From Streptomyces abyssomicinicus (GTDB taxonomy: Bacteria > Actinomycetota > Actinomycetes > Streptomycetales > Streptomycetaceae): 64,000 nucleotides of DNA. Under the pieces are notes generated by a model. It saw only the letters and a program-made list of their open reading frames with translations. It did not search any database and was not told where the DNA came from. Shown in pieces: positions 18,122-27,304 of the stretch (positions are counted from its first letter, which is position 1; every line of letters begins with the position of its first letter). The stretch covers positions 1,722,751-1,786,750 of the forward strand of contig NZ_BBZI01000005.1 in NCBI RefSeq assembly GCF_008974245.1. Reading direction: 5' to 3'. The position numbers were made by a program, and so were the translations under genes.

Positions 18122-18540
18122 CTCCGGCGACGGGGCGCGAGCCGGCGCCTCACCATGTGGAGCGCCAGCGACGGGAGTGGCCTCGCCCCTTGTTCCGACG
18201 AGGTCTACCGCAGCTACCGCTGGCGGTACGGCCAGAGAGTCCACCGCTACCTGACCGCGGCGCTGGCCTACCGCGCCGACCTCACCAACGACGGCTCGAT
18301 CGGGCCCAGGCTCACCGCAGCCGCCCGCAGGGCCGCGCTCTCCACCGGGCCGCAGAACCATCGCGGCGCCTGAGCCGGTTCGGTCGCATCATCCGTTCGT
18401 CAGGCCAGGTGTGTCGTTGACCGATACGCAGTGGAGGCGTTGCAGACGTTTGTTGTCCGCGGACAACAAGGTGGCCGACTTACCACGCCGGTGAGCTCGC
18501 GCTCGCCGCGTGATCAGTGACGCGTCCCCACCATTCCTGC
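18122..18540. other. Gap, no confident gene
   Basis: A plus-strand frame at 18155-18373 (72 codons, containing DEVYRSYRWRYGQRVHRYLT) is possible, but it has no ribosome-binding site and was not recognised. The rest shows no coding signal. Confidence 0.3.
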
Positions 18541-19902
18541 TTACGGAAGGCCGGCCTCTGAGGCAGCGTGGACGCCGCCACCGCCGGTCGCAGTGCCCGG
18601 GGCATGCGCGGGGAGGCGTCGGATGGCCGGTACACAGAGAAGCGCCAGAGTGGCTGGAACCGCGATGACCGTCATCGCGTACAGAGTGGGCCGCACGCCG
18701 AATGACTCAGACACGGGGCCGGCGAGCGCCAGGCCGACCGGCATCAGTCCGGACGACAGCAGGTGGTCGTAGGAGCTCACGCGGGACAGGGCATTCTCAG
18801 GCACGTGTGTCTGCAGCGCCGTCTCCCACAGGACGAAGAAGAGGGAAACAGCGACGCCGGTGACCGCTTCGAGCACCGCGATCAAGACGAGTGATGCACC
18901 GGAGCCGATGATGACCGCCTGACAGGAGGCCACAGCCAGCGCCGCAGCGGCCAGGGCCATGGGCCGCGCGATCTTGAGCCGGTAGGCGCACACATCGCCG
19001 ACGATGGCCCCGACACCGAAGGCTGCCACCACCACGGACCAGCTTGCCGCACCGCCCCATTCACGCTCGGCAAGCACGGGTCCCAGCACGAAGACCGACG
19101 GCAGCACGACAACGTGGTAGACCGCCATGGCGGCCAGGCCGGACAGCACCCACGTCCGGCTGCGCACCTGAACCCAGCCGATGCGCAGCTCCGCGAAGAA
19201 GGTCCCGCGGGCAGCGCCCCGCACTGTCTCGGACGCCGTCTCGCGAGGCTTCAGCCGGGCCAGGAACGCGGCACTGACGGCGAAGGTCAGGGCGTCCAGG
19301 GCCAGGGCACCGCCGGGGCCGGCCAGTGCGACCAGTCCACCGGCCAGGGCCGGACCGAGCACCAGCCCGGACGACTGGACGAACCCGCGCAGCGCATTGG
19401 CCTCACGCAGCCGTTCCGGCCCGACCACCAGCGGCATCAGTCCCATGGAAGCGGGCATGAAGAACGCATCCGCCGTGCCGAACAGCATCATCAGCAGGGC
19501 CAGATGCGGAACCTCGGCAACACCGGTCAGTAGCAGTACAGCAATGAGCCCCTGCACGGCGAACCGCACCATGTCGGAGACCAGCATGATGCGATGCCGC
19601 CGAAAGCGGTCCGCCCACACCCCGCCCACCAGGGTGAACAGCAGCATGGGCACCAGCCCGGCGGCCGTCACCAATCCGACGTCAGAGGCAGACCCGCCCA
19701 CCGAGAGCACGGCGAAGGGCACGGCCACGAATGACACACGGTCGCCCAGCACCGACAGGGACTGCCCGATGAAGAGGCGGGCGAACTGCGGTTCATCACG
19801 CAGCACGCCAGGGATCAAGGATTTCATGCGGGAGCCGTTCAGAGACAGGAGGGCACGATTGGGCAGCGCCCGATCGTAAGAAGGACCGTTCTCGTCGGTC
19901 AC
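18541..19902 (-). CDS. MFS transporter (DHA3-like)
   Basis: A 453-aa frame from GTG 19902; an internal ATG at 19827 is an equally plausible start. About 12 membrane segments, the motif DRFRRHRIMLVSDM after helix 2, and GDRVSFVAVPFAVL in helix 1 mark the DHA3 efflux group. The N-terminal extension before RMKSLIPGVLRDEP is unusual and favours the later start. No regulator lies next to it. It is convergent with the MFS gene at 16826. Confidence 0.85.
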   Translation of the reverse strand: MTDENGPSYDRALPNRALLSLNGSRMKSLIPGVLRDEPQFARLFIGQSLSVLGDRVSFVAVPFAVLSVGGSASDVGLVTAAGLVPMLLFTLVGGVWADRFRRHRIMLVSDMVRFAVQGLIAVLLLTGVAEVPHLALLMMLFGTADAFFMPASMGLMPLVVGPERLREANALRGFVQSSGLVLGPALAGGLVALAGPGGALALDALTFAVSAAFLARLKPRETASETVRGAARGTFFAELRIGWVQVRSRTWVLSGLAAMAVYHVVVLPSVFVLGPVLAEREWGGAASWSVVVAAFGVGAIVGDVCAYRLKIARPMALAAAALAVASCQAVIIGSGASLVLIAVLEAVTGVAVSLFFVLWETALQTHVPENALSRVSSYDHLLSSGLMPVGLALAGPVSESFGVRPTLYAMTVIAVPATLALLCVPAIRRLPAHAPGTATGGGGVHAASEAGLP

Positions 19903-20088
19903 CTGAATTTTTCTGCCGACGGCTTCTCTTCCGGTTCAGGTCGGTGAGGAGGGCCCGGTAACCTCTGGGTGTTCCGCGATCACCGGTGGCCGTCCCCGTC
20001 TCCCCACCGGCCCTACCTCCAAGATCACGTCTCAGGGCTGGTCAGGCTGGAGTCTCACCAGGCTTGCTTCGAGGGCCAAGGAGAAGGC

Positions 20089-20238
20089 ATGGAACCTTGC
20101 GCGGAGTGCGGTGCGCCGACGAACCCGCGGTCCTGTGACGAGCTGTTCCATGCCTTGCTCGCATCGGACCATTCGCGGCAGGCATCGTACTGGCCTTCGA
20201 AATGGGCCGTGCTGCCACGGCCTCGCAGGATCAGGTGA
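20089..20238 (+). pseudogene. Truncated DUF5946-like gene
   Basis: An ATG at 20089 with a good site (AAGGAGAAGG) opens MEPCAECGAPTNPRSCDELF, then HALLASDHSRQ, the usual start of DUF5946 proteins (CPECGA, TC-ELFHALLALDHS). The frame then diverges and stops after 49 codons, whereas the family is normally about 150-200 aa. The downstream part is missing or scrambled. Confidence 0.55.
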
Positions 20239-20557
20239 GAGGTCGCGTCGGTATGACCACGCATGGGGACGCGAGGTTGCTCTCTGGCAGCAGTGAGGTC
20301 GTCGCTGTGCCGGTGTCCGAGTCCGGAGCCGGCCGCCCTGGACGAAGGCCGGCTTCTCCGTCTTCCCCGAGCGGCTTTTTCACACGGACGGCCTCACGCT
20401 GGTCCTTCAGCTCGGGCACGATCTCCAAAGCGTGTTCGGCACCTACTGGCGTCCCTGAACCGCACCTTCATCTCCGGGCTGCTGTCCATGAACAGGCCCG
20501 GCAGGCCCAGCGGGCCCAACAGGCCCACGAGGCGCACCAGTTCCCCCAAGCGCGGTT
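20239..20557. other. Gap with a short unassigned coding remnant
   Basis: A plus-strand stretch near 20342-20458 reads TKAGFSVFPERLFHTDG then LTLVLQLGHDLQSVFGTYW before a stop. It looks like real protein sequence but was not recognised. It ends just before a GC-rich run of imperfect AGGCCC repeats at about 20490-20540. Confidence 0.3.
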
Positions 20558-22009
20558 TCAGCGGGTGAGGCGATATCCGAAGGTGTCGTAGGGGAGGTCG
20601 AGGGTGTTCACCGTGTAGTGACGGGAGTTGGTGCCGGTGATGCGTGAGCCGGAGCTCTTCAGGAGGTGGACCATGCCGGTGCTGTCCCCCGCCCGCTCGT
20701 CGGTTCCGACGACCAGGTCGGCACGTCCGTCGCGGCTGTGGTCGACGAGGGAGACCGCCCGTCCGAAGGCGTCCTTGGCCTCCACGGCTCCGGCGACGCC
20801 GGAGGTGTCCTGGTCGTAGACCCGGGCCCCGGTGCCGGACAGTCCGCGGGCACCGCCGAGCAGGACGGTGACCGCGCCACCGTTGCGTACCGTGCCGATG
20901 TTCTCGCCCGGGGTGCCGACGGCGAGGTCGGCGTATCCGTCACCGTTGACGTCTCCCGCGGCGACGGAGTGGCCGAAGTAGTCGCCGCTCTCGAAGGTTC
21001 CGGGTATCCCCGGGGTGTCCTGGGTGAGCTTCACCAGCGCACGGCCGGTGTCGGGCCCGGCGGAGCCGCCGTACTGCACCAAGACGTAACCGGGGTTCCA
21101 CCCGTCGCCCTCGACGCCCCGCCCCACGGCCAGGTCACCGTAGCCGTCCTTGTCGAAGTCGCCGATGGCGGCGTCGGACAGGCCGGGGCCGTCGTCCAGC
21201 GGGGAGGGCTCCGGAATCGGCACCGAAGCGGCGGAGGAGGCGAAGTCGGCACCGCCCCGGTGGAAGTAGGCGCGCTGGCTGTCCTCCTCGTCCCGGAGCT
21301 GGCCCCCGAGGATGTACAGGTCGGTGGCCGCGTCGTCGGTGACCGGCCCCGCCACCAGGACCTTCGTGCTCAGCAGGCCGGGATAGTCGCCGCCGAGGGT
21401 CTCGTAGCCCTCGTATCCGCCGGACCGGGTGAAGGGGCCCTTGAGCAGGACCACGCCCGCCTCGCTGAGACTGCTCGCGACGAGGTCGATGTCGCCGTCG
21501 CCGTCGAAGTCGCCCCCCGCGAGGGCGTTTCCGAAGTGGAGGCCGGGGTGCTCGTCCGGATTCTCCATGGGGCGGCTGAGGTAGGTGCCGGAGCCGAGCC
21601 CCTTGGCGGAGCCCCAGATCACGGTCAGTCCGCCCTGGTCGGTGACCGTGCCGACGTCCTCCCAGGGCGTTCCGACGATCAGGTCCGCGTATCCGTCGCG
21701 GTCGAGATCGGCCGTGGTGGCGGACTCGCCCCACCTGTCGTCCTGCTCGACGGTGCCGGGGATGCCGGGGGAGGACTGGTGAATGGTCTGGACCCGGCTG
21801 CCGGGCCCGGAAGAGGTTCCGTAGACGACGGTGAGCCGCTGGTCGGTACGGAACTTGCCGCCGAGGACGACGAGGTCCCGGTAGCCGTCACCGTTGAAGT
21901 CGTCGGACAGCTTGGCAGGTGCGGCGGCCACGGGTGGGGCGATCACGAAGGGTCCGGTGACCGCCGCCGCGAGGACGGCCGCGACGGCGGCGGTGCGAGT
22001 GGGACGCAA
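20558..22009 (-). CDS. Secreted FG-GAP repeat protein
   Basis: A 483-aa protein with a signal peptide (basic start, then AAVAAVLAAAVTGPFVIAPP and an Ala-x-Ala site). At least six calcium-loop FG-GAP/VCBS motifs follow: DFNGDGYRDL, DLDRDGYADL, DFDGDGDIDL, DFDKDGYGDL, DVNGDGYADL and DHSRDGRADL. Such repeats form an integrin-like beta-propeller outside the cell. The TTG start at 22009 was chosen because GGAG lies about 6 nt upstream and the signal sequence begins there; the frame is open further upstream. No catalytic domain is visible. Confidence 0.85.
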   Translation of the reverse strand: MRPTRTAAVAAVLAAAVTGPFVIAPPVAAAPAKLSDDFNGDGYRDLVVLGGKFRTDQRLTVVYGTSSGPGSRVQTIHQSSPGIPGTVEQDDRWGESATTADLDRDGYADLIVGTPWEDVGTVTDQGGLTVIWGSAKGLGSGTYLSRPMENPDEHPGLHFGNALAGGDFDGDGDIDLVASSLSEAGVVLLKGPFTRSGGYEGYETLGGDYPGLLSTKVLVAGPVTDDAATDLYILGGQLRDEEDSQRAYFHRGGADFASSAASVPIPEPSPLDDGPGLSDAAIGDFDKDGYGDLAVGRGVEGDGWNPGYVLVQYGGSAGPDTGRALVKLTQDTPGIPGTFESGDYFGHSVAAGDVNGDGYADLAVGTPGENIGTVRNGGAVTVLLGGARGLSGTGARVYDQDTSGVAGAVEAKDAFGRAVSLVDHSRDGRADLVVGTDERAGDSTGMVHLLKSSGSRITGTNSRHYTVNTLDLPYDTFGYRLTR

Positions 22010-22178
22010 GGCAGGCTCCAGGGTGATGGCGCGGGACGTGAAAGCTGACGTGCGCGATATGACTCGCACCTTCGTCCGATGGTTGTACGGCTGCTGAGGG
22101 GGCCGCCCGGCGGCACACCGGCGCGGCACACGGGCCTCATGCCGCCGGGGCCCCTCCGACTCGGCACCGGGTACCGAG

Positions 22179-22335
22179 TCAGACTCGACGTTCAAGGTGG
22201 ATTGCGGCGAACACGGCGACCTTGGCGCGCAGGGCCCAGGCATCGAAGGGCTTGCTCATGTAGTCGACTGCGCCGGCGGCGTAGCCACGGGCGGTGTGCT
22301 CGGGGTCCGCGCCCATCGCGAGCGAGGAGGCGTCA
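22179..22335 (-). pseudogene. Response-regulator receiver-domain fragment
   Basis: The minus strand reads MGADPEHTARGYAAGAVDYM, then SKPFDAWALRAKVAVFAAIH and a stop at 22179. This is the C-terminal third of a receiver domain, including the conserved Lys-Pro after the fifth strand (YMSKPFD). The phosphoacceptor half and any output domain are gone, so it is a fossil. Confidence 0.7.
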
Positions 22336-22607
22336 CGGCAACAGATGTTGCCGTCGGATCAGACGGAGGAAGGGCGTGGTGGACGGGGCGAAGAGCTATG
22401 CGCTGCCGCCGTGTTGCCGCGCAACGTTGCCGGACAATGGCTCGGAACAGCAGCTGACGCACACGGCTGATTTCGCTCTTCACAGGTTGGCACGTCGGGC
22501 GCCGCGGGCGCAGGGAGGACCTCGGCACCGGCCGCCGCCCATGACCCGGCGGAACTCAGGGAGCCGCAGACCCGTGCACGCCCGATCTTGGGCGGTCGAA
22601 GGACCGT
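22336..22607. other. Gap, no gene seen
   Basis: Intergenic sequence between the receiver-domain remnant and the LysR gene. No frame with family resemblance and no repeat was found. Confidence 0.4.
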
Positions 22608-23543
22608 TCATGCGAGTCGCTCGGTGCCGGGGTTCGCGGCTGGGTCGTGGAGCAGTTGCAGTACGCGCCGCAGGTCGGGACGCTTACCGGTTCCTGCGCG
22701 GCTGACGGTGAAGACGGACCGGGAGACGGGGTGGAGCAAGGGGTGGAGGCTGAGGGACTCGGTGGTGTCGGGTAGTGCCATGCGAGGGATGAGGGCGGTG
22801 CCCGCTCCCGCGGCGACCAGGGCCGCCAGCACGCCGAAGTCGCTGCTGCGGGTCCTGATGTCCGGGACGAAGCCCGCCGAGCCGCAGGCGCGTTGGATCA
22901 TTTCGTAGCAGGAGGTTTCCGGTCCTGGGGTGAGCCAGGGCAGGTCTGCCGTGCGGGACAGGTCCACCGGCTGGCCGGGCTGCAGATCCCACTCGCCGGC
23001 CTGGCGGGGATGCAGGGCGAGCAGCACCGGTTCCTCCATGAGGAGAGCCTGCTCGTAGGCGGCGGAGAAGGTGCGTGGCAGCACGGTGTAGCTGTGGACC
23101 AGGGCGAGGTCGGTGGCACGCTTGTGCAGTTCGTCGAGAGCTTCGTCGGGTTCCTGCACGGACAGCCGCAGCGACAGCTCGGGGGCGGGGTCGATGTCGG
23201 CCAGGCGTTGCCACAGGGGCGCGATGAGGGTGCGAGCGGCGGACGCGAAGGCGGTGATCCGCACGATGCCGCGCCGACCGCTTTGCAGGGCGGCCAGGCC
23301 GGACTCGGCTGCCGCGAGTTCCGCAAGGATGATCTCGGCGTGAGCCACCAGCAGTTCGCCGGCTGCGGTCAGCCGCAGTGTGCGTCCCTGCTTCTCCACC
23401 ACCGGTGTGCCGGCCTCCTTCTGCAGGGCGGCAAGGTGCTGGGAGACCGCTGGTGGGGTCAGGTGGAGGGCCTCCGCGGTGGCCGCGACGGTTCCGTACG
23501 CGGCGAGGTGCTGGAGGATGCGCAGGCGTCGTACGTCGAGCAC
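22608..23543 (-). CDS. LysR-family transcriptional regulator
   Basis: A 311-aa protein with the N-terminal helix-turn-helix (RRLRILQHLAAYGTVAATAE, LHLTPPAVSQHLAALQKEAG) and a substrate-binding-like effector domain from about residue 90. It starts 3 bp after the end of the EamA transporter gene on the same strand, so both are probably one transcript. LysR-EamA pairs often control metabolite or amino-acid export. No clear palindrome was found upstream of the transporter. Confidence 0.9.
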   Translation of the reverse strand: MLDVRRLRILQHLAAYGTVAATAEALHLTPPAVSQHLAALQKEAGTPVVEKQGRTLRLTAAGELLVAHAEIILAELAAAESGLAALQSGRRGIVRITAFASAARTLIAPLWQRLADIDPAPELSLRLSVQEPDEALDELHKRATDLALVHSYTVLPRTFSAAYEQALLMEEPVLLALHPRQAGEWDLQPGQPVDLSRTADLPWLTPGPETSCYEMIQRACGSAGFVPDIRTRSSDFGVLAALVAAGAGTALIPRMALPDTTESLSLHPLLHPVSRSVFTVSRAGTGKRPDLRRVLQLLHDPAANPGTERLA

Positions 23544-23546
23544 GGG

Positions 23547-24572
23547 CTACTCCTTGATCGGGCCGGGGCCGGGGCCGGGGCCGGGGCCGGAGACGGGTTC
23601 CGCGATGCGGTGCGGATCGCGGCGGGTGTTCTGGTCATGTGTGGCCACGGGCTGACCGGCCGCCGGACGGCCGGTGGCACCTCCCCGCTCTCCGCTGCGG
23701 CGCTGTGCCGGGTCGCGCCGGTTGATCATGATCACTCCCGCGACGCTGACCGCTCCGCCCACCAGCTCGATGAAGTGGGGTACCTCGCCCAGCCAGACGA
23801 AGGAGATGATTAGGGCCACCGGCGCGACCAGGTACAGGGCCGCGGTGGAGGTGGCGAGCGGCAGTCGGGCGACGGCGTAGGCCCAGATGACGAAGCCGAG
23901 CGCGGAGGGAAGCAGGCCCAGGTAGAGCACGGAGGCCAAGGCGTCGACCGGTGCCTGCAGGGTCGCGTGCCAGGTGGCGGGGGCCAGCGGCAGGGCGAAG
24001 ACCGTGCCGGCGACCATCGCATAGGTGGCGACCTCCAGACCGGTGTAGTGACGCAGCAGGGGCTTGGTGGCGACGTGGTACACGCCTTGGACGACGGCGG
24101 CGGCCAGGACGATGAGGGCGGAGACGGTGAACCCGCCGGCGCCCTTGGCCATGCTGACGATGGCCGCGCCGGCGAGCGCGACGACGCTGCCGAGGACGAT
24201 GTCGCGGCTCAGCCGCTCTTTGAGGAACAGGCTTCCCAGCAGCACGCTGAAGGCGGGGACGATCGCGATCAACAGGCTCGCCGTACCGGCTGCCACGTTC
24301 ACCTCGCCCCAGTTGAGCAGGAGCTGGTAGGCGGTGATGCCGGTCGCCCCGCACAAGGCGATCATGGGCAGATCGCGGGACCGGGGAACGCGGACCTTGG
24401 CGAAGGGCGCCACCAGCAGCAGTGCAACGGCAGCGATCGCGATCCGTAGACAGGACAGAGCCTGCACTCCCAGACCGTCGACCCCGACCCGGATGGCGGG
24501 AAAGGCCGAGGCCCACAGGACCACAGTGCCGGTCAGGGCGAAGAAATGAGAGGAAAGGAGGCGTGGCTGCAT
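23547..24572 (-). CDS. EamA/DMT-superfamily transporter
   Basis: About 341 aa with ten hydrophobic segments in two EamA repeats (first FALTGTVVLWASAFPAIRVG, second beginning near SALIVLAAAVVQGVYHVATK). The family exports amino acids, purines or other small metabolites across the cytoplasmic membrane. The C-terminal tail is hydrophilic and ends in a Gly-Pro run made by a GGCCGG repeat. The ATG at 24572 is preferred because the first membrane helix follows; an in-frame ATG at 24608 is an alternative. It is followed directly by the LysR gene. Confidence 0.85.
   Translation of the reverse strand: MQPRLLSSHFFALTGTVVLWASAFPAIRVGVDGLGVQALSCLRIAIAAVALLLVAPFAKVRVPRSRDLPMIALCGATGITAYQLLLNWGEVNVAAGTASLLIAIVPAFSVLLGSLFLKERLSRDIVLGSVVALAGAAIVSMAKGAGGFTVSALIVLAAAVVQGVYHVATKPLLRHYTGLEVATYAMVAGTVFALPLAPATWHATLQAPVDALASVLYLGLLPSALGFVIWAYAVARLPLATSTAALYLVAPVALIISFVWLGEVPHFIELVGGAVSVAGVIMINRRDPAQRRSGERGGATGRPAAGQPVATHDQNTRRDPHRIAEPVSGPGPGPGPGPIKE
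23561..23590. repeat. GGCCGG hexanucleotide repeat at the end of the EamA gene
   Basis: Five perfect tandem copies of GGCCGG encode a Gly-Pro tail just before the EamA stop. Gain or loss of units would alter only the tail length. Confidence 0.85.
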
Positions 24573-24783
24573 GCGTCCAGCATCCTCGCCCGGAACGAGA
24601 AGTTCCATTTAGTCTTTGCGACAGAAACCGTTAGTCGCGCTTATCCGGGGCGTCGGGTCGAGGAAGGGGCGCAGGCCCTGTCCGGGGCCACTGGCCGTGA
24701 TACGGAGACCTCGGCGACATCGGCCTGCGGCGGTGGAGCACGCTGTCCCCTCGGCCACCGACGGCTTGCAGGTGCGACGCGCC

Positions 24784-25626
24784 TCAGCCGTGCCCGCCGC
24801 GCAGCACCCGCAGCAGGTGTGCCACCGCCTTGGCGACGGCGTCTCGGGCGGGGCCCAGGTACGCGCGGGGGTCGACGACGTCCGGGTGTGCCTCCAGGCA
24901 GGTCCGGGCGGCCCGGGTGAAATCCTTGTTCAGGTGCGTGGAGACGTTGACCTTGGTGATCCCGGCATCGACCGCGTGGACGAGTGCTGCGTCGGCCACC
25001 CCGGACGAGCCGTGCAGGACCAGCGGGACGCCGACGGCGTCGTCCAGCCGGGTGATGAGTGCGAAGTCGAGGACGGCGTCCCGCGTGACCATGGAGTGGG
25101 AACTGCCCACCGCCACGGCCAGGGCGTCGACCCCGGTGGCGGCGACGAAGGCGCGTGCCTCCTGCGGATCGGTGCGTACCCCCGGAGTATGCGCACCGTC
25201 CTTCCCCCCGACCTCGCCGAGCTCCGCCTCCACCCACACGTTACGAGCACGGCAGTGGTTCGTGACCTCCCGGGTCGCCGCCAGGTTTTTCTCGAACGGG
25301 AGTCTGGAGGCGTCGAACATGACGGAGGTGAAGCCGAGTTCCACGGCCTCGCGCACCAGATCCACGGACTCCGCGTGGTCGAGGTGGACGGCGACGGGGA
25401 CGTGGGCCGCGCGGGCGATCGCGAGGGACGCGAGGCCGATCGGTGCGAGCGCGCCGTGGTAGCGGACGGTGTTCTCGCTGATCTGGAGGATCACGGGCAG
25501 CCCCGTGGCCTCGGCCCCGCTCACGATGGCTTCGGCGTGCTCAAGCTGCACCACGTTGAACGCCCCGACACCCGCACCGGACCGGGAGGCGGGAGCGACT
25601 ATGGCGTCAGTGGGGGTGAGGGGCAT
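24784..25626 (-). CDS. Class II fructose/tagatose-bisphosphate aldolase
   Basis: A 280-aa class II aldolase with a zinc-site HLDHAES (81-87), VEAELGEVGG around residue 135, a His in SSHSM (about 177), LHGSSG at 204-209 and NVSTHLN (227-233). The enzyme cleaves tagatose- or fructose-1,6-bisphosphate into triose phosphates. The neighbours (chimeric kinase, SIS isomerase, DeoR regulator, GH109) point to tagatose-bisphosphate in amino-sugar catabolism. Its ATG at 25626 overlaps the kinase stop by 20 bp. It is the last gene of the minus-strand operon. Confidence 0.88.
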   Translation of the reverse strand: MPLTPTDAIVAPASRSGAGVGAFNVVQLEHAEAIVSGAEATGLPVILQISENTVRYHGALAPIGLASLAIARAAHVPVAVHLDHAESVDLVREAVELGFTSVMFDASRLPFEKNLAATREVTNHCRARNVWVEAELGEVGGKDGAHTPGVRTDPQEARAFVAATGVDALAVAVGSSHSMVTRDAVLDFALITRLDDAVGVPLVLHGSSGVADAALVHAVDAGITKVNVSTHLNKDFTRAARTCLEAHPDVVDPRAYLGPARDAVAKAVAHLLRVLRGGHG

Positions 25627-26305
25627 GAATGGCCTCCACGGATACGTCGGGGCGGGTACGTCGGCAGGTGGCGGCGTCGAAGTCGCTGGCCACGGAGCAG
25701 GGGACGGCGGCGGCCGACAGGGCGACGGCCTCGCGCAGGATGTCCGGCCGGCGTCGGCCGTCGGCGAGCCCCGTGGCGAGCGCGGCGACACCGGCGTCCC
25801 CCGCCCCGGTGGGATTGCCGACCAGCCGCTCCGGGGGTGCGGCGCGCCGGCCGCCGTCCGGGGTGAGCGCCTGGAGGCCGTCGGGGCCCGACGAAACCAC
25901 GACGGCACGCGCGCCGAGCGCGCACTCGGCGGCCCCTGCCGCCCGGACGTCGTGGCCGAGGGTGACGGGCAGGCGCGTGCGGGCCTCCAGGAGATCGGCG
26001 AGCGGTAGGTCATGCCGGCGGAGGTTCGCGGAGTGGAGCACGGTCCGCCGTTGTTCGTCCACGACGCCGGGGACCACGACGCCCGCACGGCGGACGGTCA
26101 GGTCCAGGGAGGCGGCCCGGCGGGCGAAGCCGCAGAGGGTCTCGGTCATCGCGTCGACGACCGCGTCGGCGCCCTCGGCCCGCGGGGTCGTGCGGCGCCG
26201 CTCCGGCACGAGAGCGAGGTCCCGGCCGACGAGCGCGGCCTTCAGCGCGGTGCCGCCCACGTCGAGGGCAAGGACGCAGTCGTACCCGCGGTGTCCCTCA
26301 GGCAT
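25607..26305 (-). CDS. Chimeric sugar kinase: ROK N-terminus fused to PfkB C-terminus
   Basis: A 232-aa frame. Residues 10-132 are the first half of a ROK kinase (ALDVGGTALKAAL phosphate loop, VVVPGVVD, LGHDVRAAGAAE). From about 134 the sequence is the C-terminal third of a PfkB kinase (VVVSSGPDGLQAL, GNPTGAGDAGVAAL with catalytic Asp170). ROK and PfkB kinases are unrelated folds of about 300 aa each, so this looks like an in-frame deletion joining two neighbouring genes. Neither half has a complete active site, so activity is doubtful. It overlaps both the SIS gene (8 bp) and the aldolase gene (20 bp). Confidence 0.8.
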   Translation of the reverse strand: MPEGHRGYDCVLALDVGGTALKAALVGRDLALVPERRRTTPRAEGADAVVDAMTETLCGFARRAASLDLTVRRAGVVVPGVVDEQRRTVLHSANLRRHDLPLADLLEARTRLPVTLGHDVRAAGAAECALGARAVVVSSGPDGLQALTPDGGRRAAPPERLVGNPTGAGDAGVAALATGLADGRRRPDILREAVALSAAAVPCSVASDFDAATCRRTRPDVSVEAIHAPHPH

Positions 26306-27248
26306 GGCCGTCCTGGAGGACGACGGACCGGGTGAGGTTGCGGGGTCGGTCGGGGTCGTAGCCGCGAGCCTCGGCGAGTGCGACAGCCAGGCGTTGGGCA
26401 CGGACAAGGTCGGCGAGCGGGTCCAGGGCGGCCGGCGTGGCGGCCGAGTCCGCGACCAGGGTGCCGCCGACCCGGGCGACGTCGTCGGCCAGTCCCTCCG
26501 GGAGCTCGCCGAACACCCACGTGACCCGGCCCGGACAGGTGATGCTGATGGGCCCGTGCCGGTACTCCATCGCCGGGTACGCCTCGGTCCACGCGCCGGC
26601 TGCCTCCCGCATCTTCAGGGCGGCCTCCAGCGCCAGGCCGCAGGTCCAGCCGGTGCCGAGGAAGGTGAACTGCTCGGCGCCGAGAACGGCGGTGCCGAGG
26701 GGTTCGAGGACGACCCGTTCGGCGTCGCGGATCGCGGCGTCCAGGGGCCGGACGCCGGCGGGCAGGGCGCCTTCCGCCTCCAGATGGGCGCGGAGCAGTG
26801 CGAGGTTGGCGGTGGCGAACCGGGTCTGGACGACCGACTCCTCGTCGGCGAAGTCCAGGACGGTGACGGCGTCGGCCGCTCGCATCACGGGGGTCGCGGG
26901 GTCGGCGGTGACGGCGCCGGTGGCCACGGTGCCCTTCACGCGCCGCAGCAGGTCGAGGACCTCGGTGGTGGTGCCGGAGCGGGTGATGGCGAGGACGCGG
27001 TCGTAGTGCCTTCCGTACGGGAACTCCGAGGCCGCGTAGGCGTCGGTCTCGCCGTGACCGCCGGTCTCGCGCAGGACGGCGTAGGACTGGGCCATGAACC
27101 AGGAGGTGCCGCAGCCGACGACGGCGACGCGCTCCCCCCGCCGGGGGAGGGCGTCGCTCCCGCGTGGCAGCGACGCAGCGGCCTGGCGCCACACGGCGGG
27201 CTGGGAGGCGATCTCGGCCGAGGTGCGGGAGGAGGAGAGGGCGGACAT
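26298..27248 (-). CDS. SIS-domain sugar isomerase/deaminase, AgaS-like
   Basis: A 316-aa protein with two SIS domains: VAVVGCGTSWFMAQSYAVLR and AITRSGTTTEVLDLLR in the first, FLGTGWTCGLALEAALKMRE and YRHGPISITCP in the second. This is the GlmS-type isomerase layout without the glutaminase domain, as in AgaS, which converts galactosamine-6-phosphate to tagatose-6-phosphate. The ATG at 27248 follows a strong GGAG site. It is the first intact gene after the broken permease and is joined by overlap to the kinase and aldolase. Confidence 0.85.
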   Translation of the reverse strand: MSALSSSRTSAEIASQPAVWRQAAASLPRGSDALPRRGERVAVVGCGTSWFMAQSYAVLRETGGHGETDAYAASEFPYGRHYDRVLAITRSGTTTEVLDLLRRVKGTVATGAVTADPATPVMRAADAVTVLDFADEESVVQTRFATANLALLRAHLEAEGALPAGVRPLDAAIRDAERVVLEPLGTAVLGAEQFTFLGTGWTCGLALEAALKMREAAGAWTEAYPAMEYRHGPISITCPGRVTWVFGELPEGLADDVARVGGTLVADSAATPAALDPLADLVRAQRLAVALAEARGYDPDRPRNLTRSVVLQDGHA

Positions 27249-27304
27249 GGTGGTGCACTCCTTCGTCGGAGGGGGCGGAGCTGGGTGCGGTGCGGCGGGC
27301 CGGG

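Noticed and set aside
16184..18361. A 725-codon minus-strand open frame over the MFS gene
   Set aside because: It is antisense to a clear 12-helix transporter in GC-rich DNA, is low in hydrophobic order and full of Gly/Glu/Arg/His runs, and matches no family.
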